The position numbers were made by a program, and so were the translations under genes. Source: Gymnothorax reevesii (taxonomy: Eukaryota; Chordata; Actinopteri; Anguilliformes; Muraenidae). From it: a DNA stretch of 64,000 nt. The notes under the pieces were generated by a model, which was not told the origin of the DNA, did no database searches, and worked only from the letters and a program-made list of their open reading frames with translations. This document shows positions 22,860-35,444 of this stretch, piece after piece. Within the stretch, counting starts at the first letter, position 1. The number at the start of each line of letters is the position of its first letter. Where the stretch lies: positions 45,537,120 through 45,601,119 of the forward strand of contig CM056583.1 of assembly GCA_029721435.1 (NCBI GenBank). The letters run 5' to 3'.

Positions 22860-23795
22860 TTGAGTGATTTTGAAAAGGGCAAAATTGTGATTGCGAGGTG
22901 ACTGGGTTAGCGCATCTCCAAAACTGCAGATCTTATGGGGAGTTCCTGGTCTTCAGTGGTCAGTACCTGCCAGAAGTGGTCCGTGCAAGGAAAACCAGTG
23001 AACCAGCAACAGTTTCATGGGCAGCCAAGGGTCACTGATGCACATGGGGAGGGAAGGCTGGCCCATATGGTCCGATCCAACAGAACATCTACTGTCACTC
23101 AAAATACTGAAAAAGTTGACACTAGTTCCGATTGAGAGGTGTCAGTGCACTCAGTGCATCTCAGTTTCCTGCATGTGGGGCTGCGTACCCGGAGACGGGT
23201 CAGAGTGCTTAGGCTGACCCTTGTCTATTGCCGAAAGTACCTACAATGGGCACATGAGCTTCAGAACTGGACCACAGAGCAATGAAAGTAGGTGGCCTGG
23301 TCTAATGAATCACGTTTTTTAATTTTGTACATCATGTGGCTGGCTGGATCTGCTTTGCTTACCTGGGGAGGACATGGCACCAGGATGCACTATAGGGAGA
23401 AGACAAGCCAGCAGAGGCAGTGTGATACCTTGGGTTCTGCCATTTGTGTGATTGTTTCTTTGACGGGTAGTACCTTCCTAACCATTGTTGCAGATCAAGT
23501 ACACTTTCTCATGGAAACGGTAATAAACGGTAATTCCTTAATGGCAGTGGCCTCCTGCAGCAGAATAATGCGCCCTGTCACACTGCAAAAATGGTTCAGG
23601 AGTGGTTTGAGGGAAGCGACAATGAGTTCAAGGTGTTGACTTGGCCTCCAAATTCCTCCATGCAGTGGAGCATTTGTGGGATGTGCTGGACAAACAAGTC
23701 TGATCCATGGAGGTCTTACCTCACAACTTCCATGACTTAAATTATCTGCTGCCAACATATTGGTGCCAGATACCACAGCACACCTTCAGAGGTCT
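22860..23795 (+). pseudogene. Tc1-like transposase remnant
   Basis: Successive frames give DFEKGKIVIAR, SKTADLMGSSWSSVVSTCQKW and QPRVTDAHGEGRLAHMVRSN (helix-turn-helix half). They continue with ESRFLI (first catalytic region) and, near 23560-23660, sequence equivalent to QNNAPCHTA and LTWPPNSS. Multiple stops and frameshifts make it non-functional. Its last codons run into the hAT element. Confidence 0.75.
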
Positions 23796-23799
23796 AGAG

Positions 23800-24404
23800 C
23801 AGTGATTCCCAAAGTGTGGGCCGCGGCCCCCTGGTGGGCCGTGGTGGTACTGCAGGTGGGCCGTGAGAGGTCATTAAAAATATGATTCATTTTTGCAAAT
23901 ATAATTTTTTATGATTTTTATTGTAAAATATTTATTGCCCGATTTTAAAAAATATTTAGAAGTAAAAACCTATTGAGTGTTATTGACCTCACAATATTTT
24001 TGGAACCTTATATGGTTTATGATCGGAGCGTAGCTTTCTGGTCATCATGACCGGGGGTCATAATCGGAGGAGCACGTACTGTGTTCGATAATTAATTCTG
24101 TATTGTGTGTACACCACAGATTAAAAGTTTGGGCTTCCTTTATCCCCCTGCTTTCATTTCAATCCTGAATCTTTATAATAATAAAAATAATAATAAATAA
24201 AAAATAACAACAACAACAATTATTATTGTTGTTTTTTATTTATTTTACTTATTTTATTTTCTTAACAACAACAATTATTGTTGCTGTTAAGTGTTCTGAG
24301 AATGCATTATTTCGTCTATGTACTGTTTATACGACAAAGGTGGGCCGCAGACATTTTTTAGATTTTCAAGTGGGCCCTGATTTGGAGAAGTTTGGGAACC
24401 CCTG
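23800..24404. mobile_element. hAT-type non-autonomous element with 8-bp duplication
   Basis: The ends are cagtgattcccaaagtgtgg and, in reverse complement, caggggttcccaaacttctc, the CAGNGNTTCCCAAA signature of hAT elements. The 8-bp word gtctagag flanks both sides (23792-23799 and 24405-24412), a perfect target-site duplication. The interior is AT-rich with AAT/ATT runs at 24177-24240 and has no transposase. Confidence 0.92.
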
Positions 24405-24509
24405 GTCTAGAGGAGTCCATGCCTCGACAGGGTCAGGGCTGTTTTGTTGGCAAAATGGAGACCTACACAATATTAGGCAGGTGGTCATAATGTAATGGCT
24501 GATGTGTAG

Positions 24510-25088
24510 AAGTGTCGCCGATGGTTGAGGATAATCAAAATTAATTTAATATTAAAATTTGTAATATTGTTTTTGTGACATTTTCACCTTCCTGACATTT
24601 TGGTCAAAACTATTCACATTTTCTAATTTTTTTTTTCTAATTTTCTGTTTTTTGCATGTTGCCACACTGCACAGAGACAGAACAAAGAAAACGAGCAGAG
24701 AAGAAGTGGAGATGTCTGGAAAAATAAGAAACCTCATTATCAGTGATTTTATTGATGATCTTGTGAAGGACAGCTGTACAAATGGCAGGAATGTTCAGTC
24801 TTTTTTTTTAATTCTTTCATATGTTGGAATATATAGGAGTTCAGTTTCATTGCAAGCCACACTAAAATGAACTAATACCAGTGGCGGACCGTCAGCAGGA
24901 ACAAGGGTCAACGGTAATCTCACCTTTCTCTGATTAAAGGTCTCCTATTATGCTGATCCTTCTTTTAATACATACAAGTAATGGTATAATGTTGGATGTC
25001 CATACTCATCCTATGCAAAGTTTGTAAACTTAAGATACAGGGGTTTTGCCGTAATTTGAGAACATGAATTCCTGAACGTGATTTCCGC
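24510..25088. other. Intergenic, nothing recognised
   Basis: The ORF at 24652-24870 shows no family resemblance. No repeats with clear ends were found. Confidence 0.4.
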
Positions 25089-25089
25089 A

Positions 25090-25629
25090 TAGACTGTATA
25101 AAAAGATGGACGAGGCTACTGTTATGTCACCCATTGGTTTCAGCATACCATAAAGGAAGCTTTGATTTCGGCAATTTTAATTGTGCCATGTTGTCATTTT
25201 GAAACCAGATGTGATTTCTATTGGAACAGAGCGTGTATTGAAGATCCGGGGAGGACCGTGGCTCAGGATCTGACCGTATCGGACGAGGACCAGAGGATAG
25301 CCACGCCCCTAAAGCATATTCTACCTGTATCCGTTATTCTAGTCTACATGGGACCATAATTTACAAAAATGAACTTCATGATATATATCGAAGGAGACTT
25401 GAAGCTTGCTATAGCTACCATAAAATAATGTGAAAAATCATTATTTAATTGAAAAATCAGGTGGGAAAGTAGGATCATTTTCTCATAGACTTCTACAGCA
25501 TTGGACTACTTTCTGCAACTGCCAACGTCGCCATCTGCTGGCCATTAGACAGAATGCCATTTTACGGAACTTCCGCACGGGCTTCATTTTTCAGACCAGG
25601 GTGCTACGTCCATGTTTTTATACAGTCTA
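25090..25629. mobile_element. 540-bp inverted-repeat element (MITE-like)
   Basis: The left end tagactgtataaaaagatgg and the right end in reverse complement (ttagactgtataaaaacatg) are about 22-bp terminal inverted repeats with one internal mismatch. The interior is non-coding and includes cgccatctgctggcc near 25530. Class uncertain. Confidence 0.75.
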
Positions 25630-25639
25630 AGGATTTCCT

Positions 25640-25724
25640 CTCTGAACAGCATGTGGATAAAAGCGTCTGCTAAATGCAATGTAACGTAATGTAATATGTA
25701 ATGTAATATGTAATATGTAATTTG
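25640..25724 (+). repeat. UnaL2/L2-type LINE or SINE 3' tail with TGTAA repeats
   Basis: The conserved stem-loop motif gtggataaaagcgtctgcta is followed by aatgtaatgtaatatgtaat repeats, the 3' tail recognised by L2-clade reverse transcriptases in eel and other fishes. Confidence 0.75.
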
Positions 25725-25729
25725 CCCAG

Positions 25730-27324
25730 ATCTTCACGAGATCTGGGCAGAATTAGACTGAATATTGTCAGCGCATCTGAATTAAATAACACGTACAGTA
25801 AAGCATTTTACTGGATTATTCCCTGCTCGATTCTAGAGATATTTAATGTTTACGGACAACAAATTGGGCTACGATACTAGCTAGGTACAGTTAGCGACAG
25901 TTCCTACTGCTAACCATGAGCAGTTGTATACTTGTAAACTCCATCATGTCAGTGCCATTTCATCCAAAGACGTGAAATTAGAGATGAAAAATGTTTCTTA
26001 AATGTGTTTTTTTTTTTTTTTTTTTTTTTTTTGCAGAGTGGGGAGGGGGAGTGAAATGTTGGAGAAGTAACATAAATATACCATCAGACTCCTTATAGCA
26101 GTGGATGTGGTGTAGTGAGATTTTCTTTGAGAACAAGGTAGCTACATTAGCTGGTGTAATAAAGTTAACGTTACAGAATAATAAAGAAGAGCCATCGTTT
26201 GCTGTGACACATCGTTATTAATATCGATTGTGGGAGCTTTTTTCTTTTAACTTCTATTCAGTAACCTTAGGCGTGATCTCTTTGAGTGTTTTAGGATTTG
26301 TGATTCTGTTGACATTACTTGTCAATATTATGTTGCGGCTCAGCTAATTTTGGATTGACGATTAAGGGAGAGGGAAGCTGGAGGACCAAATAGAAGATTG
26401 AAAACAATGTATTGGCCAAATAGTCTTCTATGCTTAATTTTCCAAAATGTTTGGCCCAAGTGTTCCACAAACTAGTTCCACTAGTCTGATTTGGATCTGG
26501 CATGGTCCTGACCAAGTTCTGCATCAGTCGATCAGAGGCCAGGACAGCTTTATCGGATTCTGAATCGAGCTGAAAAATAGCAGCTATTGGTCAGGGCCAT
26601 GTAAAGAACATTTATACCACGTGTGATTTAAATCTTCCAAAAAAAAAAAAAAAATCTGAACTCAAACCTGAATTCAATGTAAATATTGACAACTAAATAA
26701 AATCTGTTCTTTACCAAGTTTCTTGGATAACTGACAACTGTAGATTCAATGGACCATATTTTAATTTGTGTGGGGTCAATATTATTACCCGCCATCACTA
26801 TCAATGCTCTTCATTCATAAAAACTTGTGTTTCTATACTCAGTAGAGTCCTTCAATTTTCTCAACAAGTGAATACTAGCAGCAGTATATAATTTTTTCCA
26901 ACATCAACAAAAATTCTTTGAACAAAGGTTTATGATGTCACCGTGTCCAGGTCAAGCTTAAGTAGGCCCTTGCATTTGTTTCCATCTGCGTCTTGCTGTT
27001 AGCACAGCAGGACATATGCAATAAATATGTCTTTCTCTCAGGTCTTGTCCCATTTTTCATTCACTTATGACTCTGCCTTGCCTCCCAGTAGTGTTTCTTG
27101 TCGTTTTTGTGGCAAATAGTATAGGCTGGCACAGCTGCAGCTGGCGGGAGGTACGACGGTCCTACAGTCATCACGTTTAGATTCTGGCACTATTGCAAAC
27201 TCTACCACTGGCTTGAAATCAAGCCTGTTGATGACAGATCGTTAAAACATTCATCCCAAATGCATTTGCAACCATGTTTGGACAGCCCCCAGCTTGCAGT
27301 CAGCCAATGACACTTTTACAGTCT
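25730..27324. other. Intergenic, nothing recognised
   Basis: Poly(T) at 26008-26032 and poly(A) at 26639-26654 are present. The ORF at 26315-26524 has no recognisable family. No inverted repeats were noted. Confidence 0.4.
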
Positions 27325-27800
27325 ACAACCCCAATTCCAAAATAGTTGGGACTAAGTGTAAATTGTAAATAAAATCTAAATGCAATGACTTTCAGATCAC
27401 ATGAGCCAATATCTTATTTACAATAGACCATAGATTACATTTCAAATGTTGAAACCGAGGCATTTTACATTTTTAAGAACACAATGAGCTTATTTAAAAT
27501 TTTCTGGCTGAAACAGGTCTCAAAAAAGTTGGGACACAGGCAAGAAAAAGGGCTGAAAAAGCAATTACTATATAGAGAATCAGCTGAAAGAACATTTAGC
27601 AAATAATTAAGTAAACTGGTATCAGGTGTGTAACATGATTGGCTATAAAAGGGATGTCTTAGAGAGGCTGAAGTTCTCAGAAGTAAAGATGGCCAGAGGT
27701 TCTCCAACCTATGAAGGCTTGTAAAAAAATTGTGAATACTTTCAAAATATCCCCCAAAAATCTCAAAGAAAACGATGTACAGGATGTCCTAAATAATGTC
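27325..27800 (+). mobile_element. 5' part of a Tc1-like element
   Basis: The sequence ccaattccaaaatagttggg followed by aattgtaaataaaatctaaa is the left terminal repeat of a Tc1-like family related to the copy at 45.86 kb. A short decayed N-terminal transposase stretch follows around 27690-27780. The 3' part is absent. Confidence 0.65.
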
Positions 27801-29220
27801 GTGCCAAACCAGGCAACCTGAAAGGAAACCTTCTTACTCAAAAAACTTACTCAAAAGTCTTTATTTCATCAAAATCAGTCAAGCCAATCAAAAGTCACTG
27901 GTCTAAGTCAATTTCAGCCTGATTGCATAATTAATGAGTCCAAGTAGGCCTATTTATTGAGTTGGGGATCTTCTTTGATAGCATTTTTTCCACCTATTTG
28001 CATAGTCAAGATGGTTGGCCAACAGTTCACAACTGTAGGCGTGTCTTCATGGTCCAAACGAAGAAAATGAACTTTGAATAGCAAATTAAGGAAAAAGAAA
28101 AAAGAAAGAATAAAAAAAATGCAAAAAAAGTCATTCATTGTTGAGGGGCTGACCTAGCTGCACCAAAACTGATACACTTGACCGATTTTGACAAAAATAA
28201 AGAAAATTTTTCAACTAAGATTTCATAGGATCCAGAGAAACATACATTCTGTAGTTGCCCACTTTGGCAAGGACATTTTGTTTTGAGGGGGGACACCCTG
28301 TATTTCCAGACACCATGAACTATATAAACAAATAAGATGCAATATAACACTGATTGTTGTTAAGTATAAGCAAGCTTAGTTTTCCAAGGAACCATCCATA
28401 TGGGAAATGCTTCATTCCTTTATTTACTGTAAGTCTAAATGTTAAATGAATGATATGCATCATTAAGATTAAGATTACTTGATATATATGACAGCATGAA
28501 TGCAAAATTTTAGCATCTGTTGGATAAAGTATCCACTCTGTCAATTTCTCCTGCACTGTTCTGTACTTGAATAAATTAAAGAAAGATAGCCCAAGAAACA
28601 CATTCACTGTTTTATTGCCAACAGTCTTGCAGAGTGATGAAAATAAATACAAAGATTAAATCTGTAAACATCTTCAGGAAATAACCACTTCACAAATCCA
28701 AAGGTTTTGTGAGAGATTTTATTCACTGTTGTTCAAGTGCAGAATAAATACATTTCAAAAGATAAAAATGGACTCGACTGCTCATAAGCGTCGATATGTT
28801 TGCACTTAAAATCACAGCCTGTAATGAACTGGCATGCCCTCAAAGAACTTAAGCAAAGTTTTGGCTTTTGCACTTAAAAGATCATACACTACTGGTACAA
28901 TGGAAAGGCACATCTAGGAAAAATATGGCAAAGCAACTGAATTGTCAACAATTAATGGAATCGAGTATGCCAATTAAAAACTAATCCATTGAAAATATGC
29001 AACGCCAGACTCACTTGTGTGTGTTCATTAGGGAAGAGTCCAAGAAAAAAGTTTGTGGTACTTAATTTTTCAATTGCAGTGATCCCACTGAAAACAATGT
29101 TTTAAAACTAAGTGGGGAACAAAATGTCAACAGGGAAGGATGTTTGGATTCAAAAAATTTTTCTTGAATGTGTTTGCATGTGGCTGAGACAGAGAAGAGA
29201 AAGAAGAGGAGAGAGCTAAT
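27801..29220. other. Intergenic, nothing recognised
   Basis: AT-rich with poly(A)-like stretches near 28090-28130. ORFs at 28135-28652 show no family resemblance. Confidence 0.4.
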
Positions 29221-31936
29221 ATACACTCAAGGAGCACTTTACTGGGAACAACTGAACGCGTATTCATGCAATCATCTGATAAGCCAGTCATGTGCCAGCA
29301 GCGTAATGCACACAGATGCAGGTCAAGAGCTTCATTTTAGGTTTGCATCAAACATCAGAATTGGGGAAAATATGGCCTTATTGACTTTTGACAGCGGCAG
29401 GGCTGTTCGTAACTGACGGGCTACTTTTAGTATTTCAAGTGTCACAGCAATCTCTAGGGTTTACACAAAAATTACACAGTTCTGTGGACAGAAACACTTT
29501 GTTGATGAGACAGGTCAGAAGAGAATGGCCAGTGTAGTTTGAACTGATAGAATAGCTGAGGCTGTGGAGGGCACAGGCTCACCAAAATTGAACAGCTGAA
29601 GATTGGAAATACGTAGCCAGCTTTGATGAATCTAAATTTCTACTGCAAAATGCTGATGGGAGGGTCAAAATTTGGTATCAATGGCACCAATCAACCTGCC
29701 TTGTGTCATCATTTAATTGTAATAAATAGTGAGTGAACACTGCAATTGAAACGTTTGATTTAGGCTTTAGCTTCATATTTCGACTGGAACAAGGAATTGG
29801 TTCTAAAGAACAGAGGTCTCAAAATAATTCTGCATGAGAATTTTGTTTTGTTTTGCTAATAAATGATGAAATTTATTGACTTTTGTGCATCCCGTTGCGC
29901 CCACACTACCTCTAGTTTCTTGAAGGTTCATATTTATAGGGCTGTAGCTCTACGTATTGTTCCACATCTCAAAGACCAAAGTTTTTGCTACCACATCCAT
30001 AACACCATGTAACAAAATTTCGACTTTCTTGTTCCTGGGCAGAAAGCGTTACTTCCCAATTGCTTATACCTATAGTAAATGGAGAGGATCTATATCTCTT
30101 CAAACTTTGCTTTGACCGCAGTAAAGAAATTTTCAAATTTATCCATTTTCCAGTACATTAAGGGTAGATTTACTGCTGACTTGCAAATAGAGCATTTTCA
30201 ATAACTTTCTAGTGTTGCGCAACTTCCAGGAAATTTCAAGAATTTAAGATGTTGCAGAACTTATGAGAATTTAAAAAACCTTGTAAAATTTCTGCGATAT
30301 TTCAGTGGTAATATACATATAAGGCGGGTCTCCACTCACCACCTCAGTTTAGTTCTGGCGGCCTAAGTGAACACATAGACATATCTGAATTTTCCAGAGA
30401 TGGCATCAAGAAGCTGCAAGCATTCTCCAGATGTGTTATGTGGCCAATTTATCAAAACAAGAGCAAATAAGTTCTCTGTGACAGCATCTGCTAAAAGGTA
30501 TGAAGCTTACCAGGTATGCATGGCTGTCGGCAATCAGAACAAACTCTGGGCATCTCATTTTTACCAATGCAAAAAAAAAAAAAAAAAAAAAACTCTGGAA
30601 AGTAAAACAGACAATTTTTGCTTGTTTGCATAGGAAGATTTGATATTATAGAATTTTTAAAAAAAAATCTTACATATTTTTTGTTTTATTCAGGCCTTAT
30701 GCAAATGAAAATTTGCTATTTGCCCATTTTTCCATTGAAAATAGATTAATTCCTAAATTTCAATATCCAGGTCTCAAAAGCAAAGTTTGAAGGGAATAAT
30801 GGGCATTTTCTATTATTTTACCACATTACAATGAAGAAATAACACACACTTATCGAGGAACAAAATTTATATTACATAAAGCAATATGATCTGATGTATT
30901 CTTTATCGGAATACAAACTCTTGCTCTTCAATCCACTCACTGTTTGCCATACTTGATGTACTGACACGTATCCATGAGTTCCATCGCTGACATACAGTGC
31001 TTCGCAGTGATGATTATACAACACTACTTTCGTCTAAGAGAAGTCCTAACTTCTCCATAATTGTTTTGTGAAAATATACTACACAAAAAAATAAAGGGAA
31101 CACTTGGAGTTATATTGTGTTGTTTAAGTGTTCCCTTTATTTTTTTGAGCAGTTTATATTGAAAAATACTATTGAAGGCAATGAGGGAAAAAAAAAAATT
31201 CTGAGGTAAAAATATGGGTAGTAAAAAAAGACTGAAAATATAAATTTTTTGTATTACAATGAAAAGGTTTCGCTAATTAATTATTTTTTTTACTTGTCCA
31301 TAGCCTGAATGCATGTTTGAAGGCTCAGTCCATGATTATTGATGCTAAAAAAATTGATCGGAGGTAACATAACTCTGTAAAATTACCTCTGATGGTCAGT
31401 TGTTCCAATATTTAAGGAGACGTGAACTTTACTTAGTACTCGGTATGGGTTGGGATGTGGTTGGCAGTTCCCAATCCAAGCTGGCAATAAAACTGATGAT
31501 CTTTGATTGAGGATTGATTTCAGTAGGGAGAAATGTGTATTTGTTTCTTCTGATATGTTTCAGTTTTTTAAAGTTTGGGTCATGTCATATGGTTTATATG
31601 GCCTTTAACTGCATGGATCCCTTTTTGGTCATAATAACAATAGCTACTACTAGCATGATAATACACCATGTCACAAAGCAAAAGTCACTTCAAACAGTTT
31701 CTGTGAATGTGGCCATGAGTACATATTAATCCCAGTCACTAGATCTACATCCAGCAGAGTACTGGAGATTTACACCGCAGCTAACAAATCTATGGAAACC
31801 ATGTGATGCGATCATGTTGCCATGGACCAGAATCCCAAAGGAATATTTCTAGCACCAAAGAACTGAAAATTCCCCGAACGGGAGACCGAACTAAGTTTAA
31901 GTATGGTGTTCTTAATACAGTGCTCAGTGAGTGTAT
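29221..31936 (+). mobile_element. Tc1-like element split by about 1.9 kb of later sequence
   Basis: The left end atacactcaaggagcacttt and the right end (reverse complement atacactcactgagcactgt) are the termini of a known fish Tc1-like family. Decayed transposase-coding DNA runs from about 29335 to 29710 (ctctagggtttacacaaaaa, tgttgatgagacaggtcaga) and resumes near 31605 (ataatacaccatgtcacaaa through the C-terminus to 31880). The 29712-31600 segment is not part of the family and must be inserted or replaced sequence. Confidence 0.75.
31076..31152. mobile_element. Minimal palindromic DNA element
   Basis: The sequence aaaaaataaagggaacactt and its reverse complement aagtgttccctttatttttt are separated by only about 17 bases. 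The ends match the terminal repeats of a larger fish element with tgctcaaaaaaataaaggga termini, so this is a derivative reduced to almost nothing but its termini. Confidence 0.75.
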
Positions 31937-34045
31937 CTCCTGCACTCACCTTAAAAGCAAGAAACAAGTTTTGTGATAAATTATGAATGTCTGAGATCAT
32001 AAGAGATGCACAACTCAAGGCTGGCACACATTACAGGACTCTTCAAACCTTCACAAATTTAGAGACCACACAGTGGATGATAACAAAAGACAGATCACAC
32101 AAGATTTCTCTCTTCTGATCTTAGAGTGTGTGGTGTGCACAACGGAGCACCCCACACACTATAGGATTTCTAGTCGCAAATAGGACCTCTCCTTCCGAGG
32201 CCTTCTGAGCGGATCAGACTGGACAAAATCATTCAATGCACCCCACACCACAGGAAAATCAGATACAATGTCGTTTGCAAACATCAGACAATCGGGCTTT
32301 TGCTGGTGTTGATTGGAAGGGGGAGATCGGGACAAAAATCGGCCCGATTATCCTGTAGTCTGTACCAGGCATTAGTTTTTGTCTGCATATTTTGACATGT
32401 GAAACAATCAAAGTGAATGTTGAACTAAAGGGGATGTACATTTACTCTTGCAGGGAATGCACATATCTGTGCATTTGATAAAGAATTGAATAAGGGGTTA
32501 AGAAAATTAAGAAAAATAAAATATTTGATGTAGCATTTAAGTTCCATTAATCCCATTTTGTATCAAACAAGGATATTTAATTGAGATAATTAAATATATA
32601 AAAAGGTAATTAGATTTTGTAAGCTTAGGTAACACATGAAAACCTATAAATTTCTGGAAATAAGGTTTGTTAAAATTGTGGCAGCAGTCAAGTGAGTTAA
32701 TTTATCTGCCTCTGTTTCGGGTGAAAGTTTATTTCTTGTAAGGTCAAAAAAAAAAAACTGCATTCCAAAATGCAAAATTCAGTACTACTGTTAATTCAGG
32801 GACAATACAAAGAGAAGTTTTCAGATGTGGAATTAAAAATTTATTTGTAAGAAACACATAAGTTGTCAACTAGTTTTTGGTAACATAATATCAGGATCAA
32901 GATAGTTGTTTTCAATACGATATGGTAATAACACACCCATGAATTTCTGTCCTTAGGTTCTTCAGTTAAGTGCCGAAAATAGTTTTCACACAAAAAACAC
33001 ATGCAAGACAACTTTTCTGTTCTGACATACAAAACCAAAATAATTTGTATTGTGTTCTCAGTTGCTTTCACTCTTCTTTTTGTAAACATTATTTAATTGT
33101 TCATCCCTAAGAGGAAAAAATATTGTGAATTCTTGTCAGCCAGCATCTAAATCCAGTAAAATAACTTAGCACGTTTATTTTGCTGTAGGGCACGGGCTCT
33201 CAAACTTGATTATGACAGCATTTCAAGTGAACATTCACAAATTTACATAGCATCACAATTAGACAGTGACTATACTGGCAATACACCAGAGTCCCTCTCC
33301 CAATTGCTTCGTTATTCTTGGGTTTTATGTTTGACATACAGTAGCACGCTCATATTAATAAAAAAAAAAAACCCACACACGCACACGCACACACAGGCAC
33401 ACACACAATCAGTAACTTTGGAACTTTTTCTCTAAATTTTCAACTGATTCCATCTTCAAATCAATAGACTCCACACAAGGTTTCAACCTTCAATTTGCAA
33501 GCCCCTGCTACAGGCTTCAAAAAGACACTCATCTCATCTCTTTATAGACAAAATGGTCATGGTAACTCTACTGTGGAATTTGTCCCGTCTTTATTTCAAC
33601 AGACAGGATGCAATATATTTTTTAAAAACAAATCTGAGAGGTAAAATTTCCAAATATCTCGGGTGAACTTAGTTTAGGTAATATGTAGGTGCATATTGTC
33701 ATGCTCGGGCCTTGAGTTTAAGGAATTAATCCAATGCTTAGAGAGCTTTTATTTAATTTTTCATACTTTTGTTCCAAACTGCAAGCCACATAAAATAGTC
33801 AAAGTGAGGACAACCCAATTTATGAAATGCTTGGTGTGATACTGGAAATGCAAAGACACAAACAAAAAAAAAACATGGAAATTGAGATTTGTAAATCAGA
33901 ATTGACCTGTAAGAAGTTGAGAACAGTAAAAAGACAATATCTACATTTTTTGGATAGAACATCAATTCTGAATTTCATGCCTGCAACATATTCCAGCAAA
34001 GTTGGGACTGAGGTGTGTTTACTACTATGTCACATAACCTTTCCT
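31937..34045. other. Intergenic; small Tc1 fragment near 33.96-34.01 kb
   Basis: The segment 32040-32360 looks like an unclassified dispersed repeat (cagtggatgataacaaaaga). The words ttccagcaaagttgggac near 33991 resemble a Tc1-like terminal region. A CA-type repeat lies at 33375-33408. No gene. Confidence 0.35.
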
Positions 34046-35444
34046 TTCAAGAGCCGTTACATGAGAAAATGGCATTTTTTAAAGAAGTTGAGGAGTTGAC
34101 CACCCTGGAATTGAATGAAACTGGGCACAGCGGTACATACGGATGTCTCACAGAAAAAGCCTCATGTTTAGGTCTGTATCTCGCTTTGCATGAAGTGGCT
34201 CAGATTTGCTGTTGTCACCAAATTTTACTTTAACTATAATGACTTAAGGGTCCACAGTACCAAATATGTAATACTTTTACCATGACCTGTGACACCTCAA
34301 GTCTGGATAGACATCAGCACCATATTGGCGCCAAGCTGGGTAACTACGTTACTGAGCCAGAATTATTTGAAAAATAACAATATTTGGTAGGTAAAATATT
34401 AGCTCTTTAGAGCGCCCTTTTTGGTCAGATAGCTAGTCACCCAGCATAGTACCAACCTAAAATCTTCATTCTCAGAGAAAACTAGGTGTGTGTATCACAA
34501 TTCCAAAACAATTTCTTTGGTACATTGCTGGGGATAGCCAGTATTTGCAACCAGCCTACAGCGCCCCCTGGGGGCAAAATATTCCAACATTTGGTGTTGA
34601 ATATCATCTACACTGAAAATAATGGCACTAAAATTTTACTAATGCTGTAACATACCCCAAAGGGACTATGTATCCAGAGAATTTCAGATCTCTATTTTGC
34701 TGGGTAAACAAAATAATGCCACGTAAACATAGGCACAATCTCCAATGAAATGGTCCGTTTTGAGTTGTCCTCCAACTTTGGCTCCGTCTAGCTTTAAAGT
34801 GTAGATACTACAAAACAAATGATTGGTATTCCTGAAAATTCCAAAAGCACAACAAAAGGCATTTACCACCACAGTACATATCTTGGTTACTGAGAAAATA
34901 TAACACAAATATGCACCAAAAATCTATTTCAACCATCTTTTTGACCATGCATTGCACTAACCCAGCAAGGATAGCAAGGTGCTATTCACTGAAAATGATC
35001 ATCTTGTTGTGAGTAAACGCATAATAAAGCATTCTAGATTGGTATAAGTCTGGGATATCATTTCATTCCTATTCCCATTTTCAATTTTTATTGTCATTTC
35101 TCAAATAATTCTGGCTCAATAACATAGTTACCCAGCTTGGTGCTGATGTGGTGCTGATGTTTAACTGGACTTGAAGTGTCACAGGTCATGATAAAAGTGT
35201 AGCATATTCGGTACTGTGTACCCTTAAGTCATGGTAGTTGATGTAAAATGTGGTGTCAACAGCAAAACTGAGCCACTTTAGTGGCTTCCAAATGGCGCCA
35301 CCGGCAGGCAAAGTAAGATACAGACCTAAAAAATCTCTCTTTTCCATGAGACACCCATATCCACTGACGTGCCAAGTTTCATTCAATTCCAGGGGGGTCA
35401 ACGGCGCACTGAATGTCAATCTCTCATGGAATGGCTCTTAACAC
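34045..35444. mobile_element. Foldback element with about 330-bp arms
   Basis: The segment 34045-34378 is repeated in reverse complement at 35095-35444; paired positions sum to about 69,480. Shared blocks include gaattgaatgaaactgg/caattccagg, the middle ttaagggtccacagtacc/ggtactgtgtacccttaa, and the inner gagccagaattatttga/tcaaataattctggctc. The central 700 bases are non-coding and carry gcgccccctgggggc at 34561. Confidence 0.85.

Larger units (their letters stand above)
22702..24508 (+). mobile_element. Full-length but decayed Tc1-like element, split by a hAT insertion
   Basis: The left end reads ccataacattatgaccagtg and the right end gtggtcataatgtaatggct, an imperfect inverted pair typical of one fish Tc1-like family. 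A transposase remnant lies inside, and a separate 605-bp element interrupts the 3' part at 23800-24404. Confidence 0.8.
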
